From contig DASTKT010000035.1 of the NCBI GenBank assembly GCA_035715725.1, positions 1-15,041 of the forward strand: a stretch of 15,041 nucleotides of DNA, written 5' to 3'. A program made the position numbers and the translations under genes. Positions within the stretch are counted from its first letter, which is position 1, and the number at the start of each line of letters is the position of its first letter. Positions 14,315-15,041 of this stretch are shown one piece after another. Source of the stretch: JADGGV01 sp035715725 (GTDB lineage: Bacteria > Gemmatimonadota > Gemmatimonadetes > Longimicrobiales > RSA9). The notes under the pieces were generated by a model. The model was given only the letters and a program-made list of their open reading frames with translations, did not search any database and was not told where the DNA came from.

Positions 14315-14684
14315 CGCACCTTCCAGGTCGAAGCATGAACTTGCGGCCGCCGCCGTGCACGTGGCGAAACCCGTGCCGCCACGGCGGATACGAGACGGCG
14401 CGCGCCGCGCCTCGGCGGCCCTGGCCGCCTCGCTGGCCGCGACCGTCTTGCCGTTCGTAGCGGCCTCTACGGCAGTGGCCCCCGCGCCGTCAGTCTCCGC
14501 TTCGGCGGTCGTGGCCCCACTTGCCGGTCATGGCCGCCCTGCAGGGCGTAGCCGCCATGGGGTTCGTCCTCGCCATGGCGTTTGTCCCCGTTACACCGTG
14601 CCTGGGCGCCGCGCACCGGTTCGTCGCCAACGAGCACGAGGCTTGGGACGAACACCGGGGGCGTTTCGCTCCGCCGAGAACATC
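14315..14684. other. Non-coding stretch between the ABC1 gene and the insertion sequence
   Basis: About 370 bases with no convincing gene. One open plus-strand frame crosses it, but it starts inside the ABC1 gene and reads as Ala/Arg/Ser-rich low complexity. The ABC1 promoter should be near 14330-14420 on the minus strand, but I see no clear -10/-35 pair. It contains a 12-bp palindrome at 14536-14547 (GCCCTGCAGGGC) and a short tandem repeat at 14553-14588. Confidence 0.5.
14553..14588. repeat. 18-bp imperfect tandem repeat
   Basis: Two adjacent 18-base units (14553-14570 and 14571-14588) match at 15 positions and both begin CGCCATGG. It lies in non-coding sequence about 100 bp before the insertion sequence. 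No function is apparent. Confidence 0.6.
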
Positions 14685-15041
14685 GGGCGCTGTCCGTGAG
14701 AATTGTTGGTGGCCGGTCCGACCATGGAGCTGCCCCGCCGGGATGGCGTTCTTCCCGGCATGCGCGTGGACCTCCTCTCCGACCCCCTCCAGCTCCTGGT
14801 CGACCACCGTGGCGTCGGCCCGCACCGCTGCCCCCACTGCGGCAGCGGTCCCCTCATCCGTTGGGGCGCGTTCTCCGGCCGCCAGCGCTGGCGCTGCAAA
14901 CCGTGCCGTCGCACCTCCAGCGACCTCACCGGTACCGCCCTCGCCTACACCAAGCGCCTGCCCCTCTGGGGCGCCTTCGCCGGCTGCATGCTCGAGAGCC
15001 GCTCCTGCCGCGCCGCCGCGCGCCACCTCGGCATCCACAAG
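14685..15041 (+). mobile_element. Left part of an insertion sequence, IS1595-like, cut by the window edge
   Basis: A transposase reading frame begins at 14724 and runs off the right edge. The sequence GGGCGCTGTCCGTGAGAATT starting at 14685, 39 bases before the ATG, looks like a terminal inverted repeat: G-rich outer end and the CTGTCCG core common in such elements. The right end and the target duplication are outside the window, so the boundary is a proposal. The orientation puts the transposase start next to the left end, as expected. Confidence 0.55.
14724..15041 (+). CDS. Transposase N-terminus with zinc ribbon, IS1595-like (3' end outside window)
   Basis: The visible 106 residues contain a zinc ribbon: CPHC (36-39), then CKPC (58-61), with the stretch GRQRWRC before the second pair. 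After it comes RRTSSDLTGTALAYTKRLPL, then W and CMLESRSCRAAARHLGIHK, the start of a helix-turn-helix. This order (ribbon, 'T-F/S-x-x-L-T-G-T', a Trp, and an HTH) is typical of IS1595-type and related transposases, which catalyse cut-and-paste or copy movement through a DDE/D-type nuclease domain that would lie beyond the edge. The ATG at 14724 is the first start after an in-frame TGA at 14697; GGTGG lies ten bases upstream. A second ATG at 14760 is possible. No frameshift is seen so far, but whether the gene is intact cannot be judged. Confidence 0.75.
   Translation, partial: MELPRRDGVLPGMRVDLLSDPLQLLVDHRGVGPHRCPHCGSGPLIRWGAFSGRQRWRCKPCRRTSSDLTGTALAYTKRLPLWGAFAGCMLESRSCRAAARHLGIHK

Noticed and set aside
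14100..14699. Plus-strand open frame of 199 codons before the insertion sequence
   Set aside because: It begins inside the ABC1 gene on the opposite strand and is Ala/Ser/Arg/Pro-rich; no ribosome site or domain supports it.
14490..15038. Minus-strand open frame of 182 codons opposite the transposase start
   Set aside because: The plus strand has a paired-cysteine zinc ribbon and transposase-type HTH; the minus product is Gly/Ala-rich without motifs.

Overview
This window is very GC-rich (about 70% or more by eye), dense in genes, and comes from a Gram-negative (diderm) bacterium: there are predicted outer-membrane barrels, SPase II lipoproteins and CsgG-like envelope proteins. The mix of a Hanks-type kinase with an N-terminal zinc ribbon and PEGA domain, Big_2 Ig-like lipoproteins, CsgG/TPR proteins and a MetA-phenol-type barrel recalls Gemmatimonadota or a related soil phylum. 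That placement is an inference from gene content; no rRNA or other marker is present.

Left block, 1-10014: two convergent operons. The rightward operon has the 3' end of a TPR-like gene (1-369), a PP2C phosphatase (366-1289, ATGA overlap) and an FHA-transmembrane-coiled coil-trypsin-like protease (1323-2690). The leftward operon runs from 10014 to 2703: a Ser/Thr kinase (zinc ribbon, kinase, long Pro/Ala linker, TM, PEGA, NTF2-like tail), a lipoprotein with TPRs and a CsgG-like domain, a signal-peptide barrel-like protein, an Ig-like lipoprotein (GTGA overlap), and a small CsgG-like protein with its own strong Shine-Dalgarno. The two operons end 12 bp apart. Together they hold a kinase, its likely phosphatase, a phosphothreonine-reading membrane protease and a set of envelope proteins. 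The simplest reading is a phospho-signalling module that controls or monitors an envelope assembly; this is inference from synteny.

Middle, 10015-11932: a 474-bp divergent intergenic region with a perfect 8-bp hairpin, then a monocistronic MetA-phenol-type outer-membrane protein (10489-11814), followed by a strong GC hairpin shared with the convergent gene.

Right block, 11933-15041: a single-domain response regulator whose phosphoacceptor Asp is replaced (11933-12319, minus), a 333-bp intergenic region with a two-part inverted repeat and a 13-bp tandem repeat, an AarF/ABC1/UbiB-family kinase-like protein (12653-14314, minus), about 370 bp with no convincing gene, and the start of an insertion sequence whose zinc-ribbon transposase (IS1595-like) runs off the right edge. 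I found no tRNA, rRNA or CRISPR array. The long open frames antisense to the real genes are composition artefacts.
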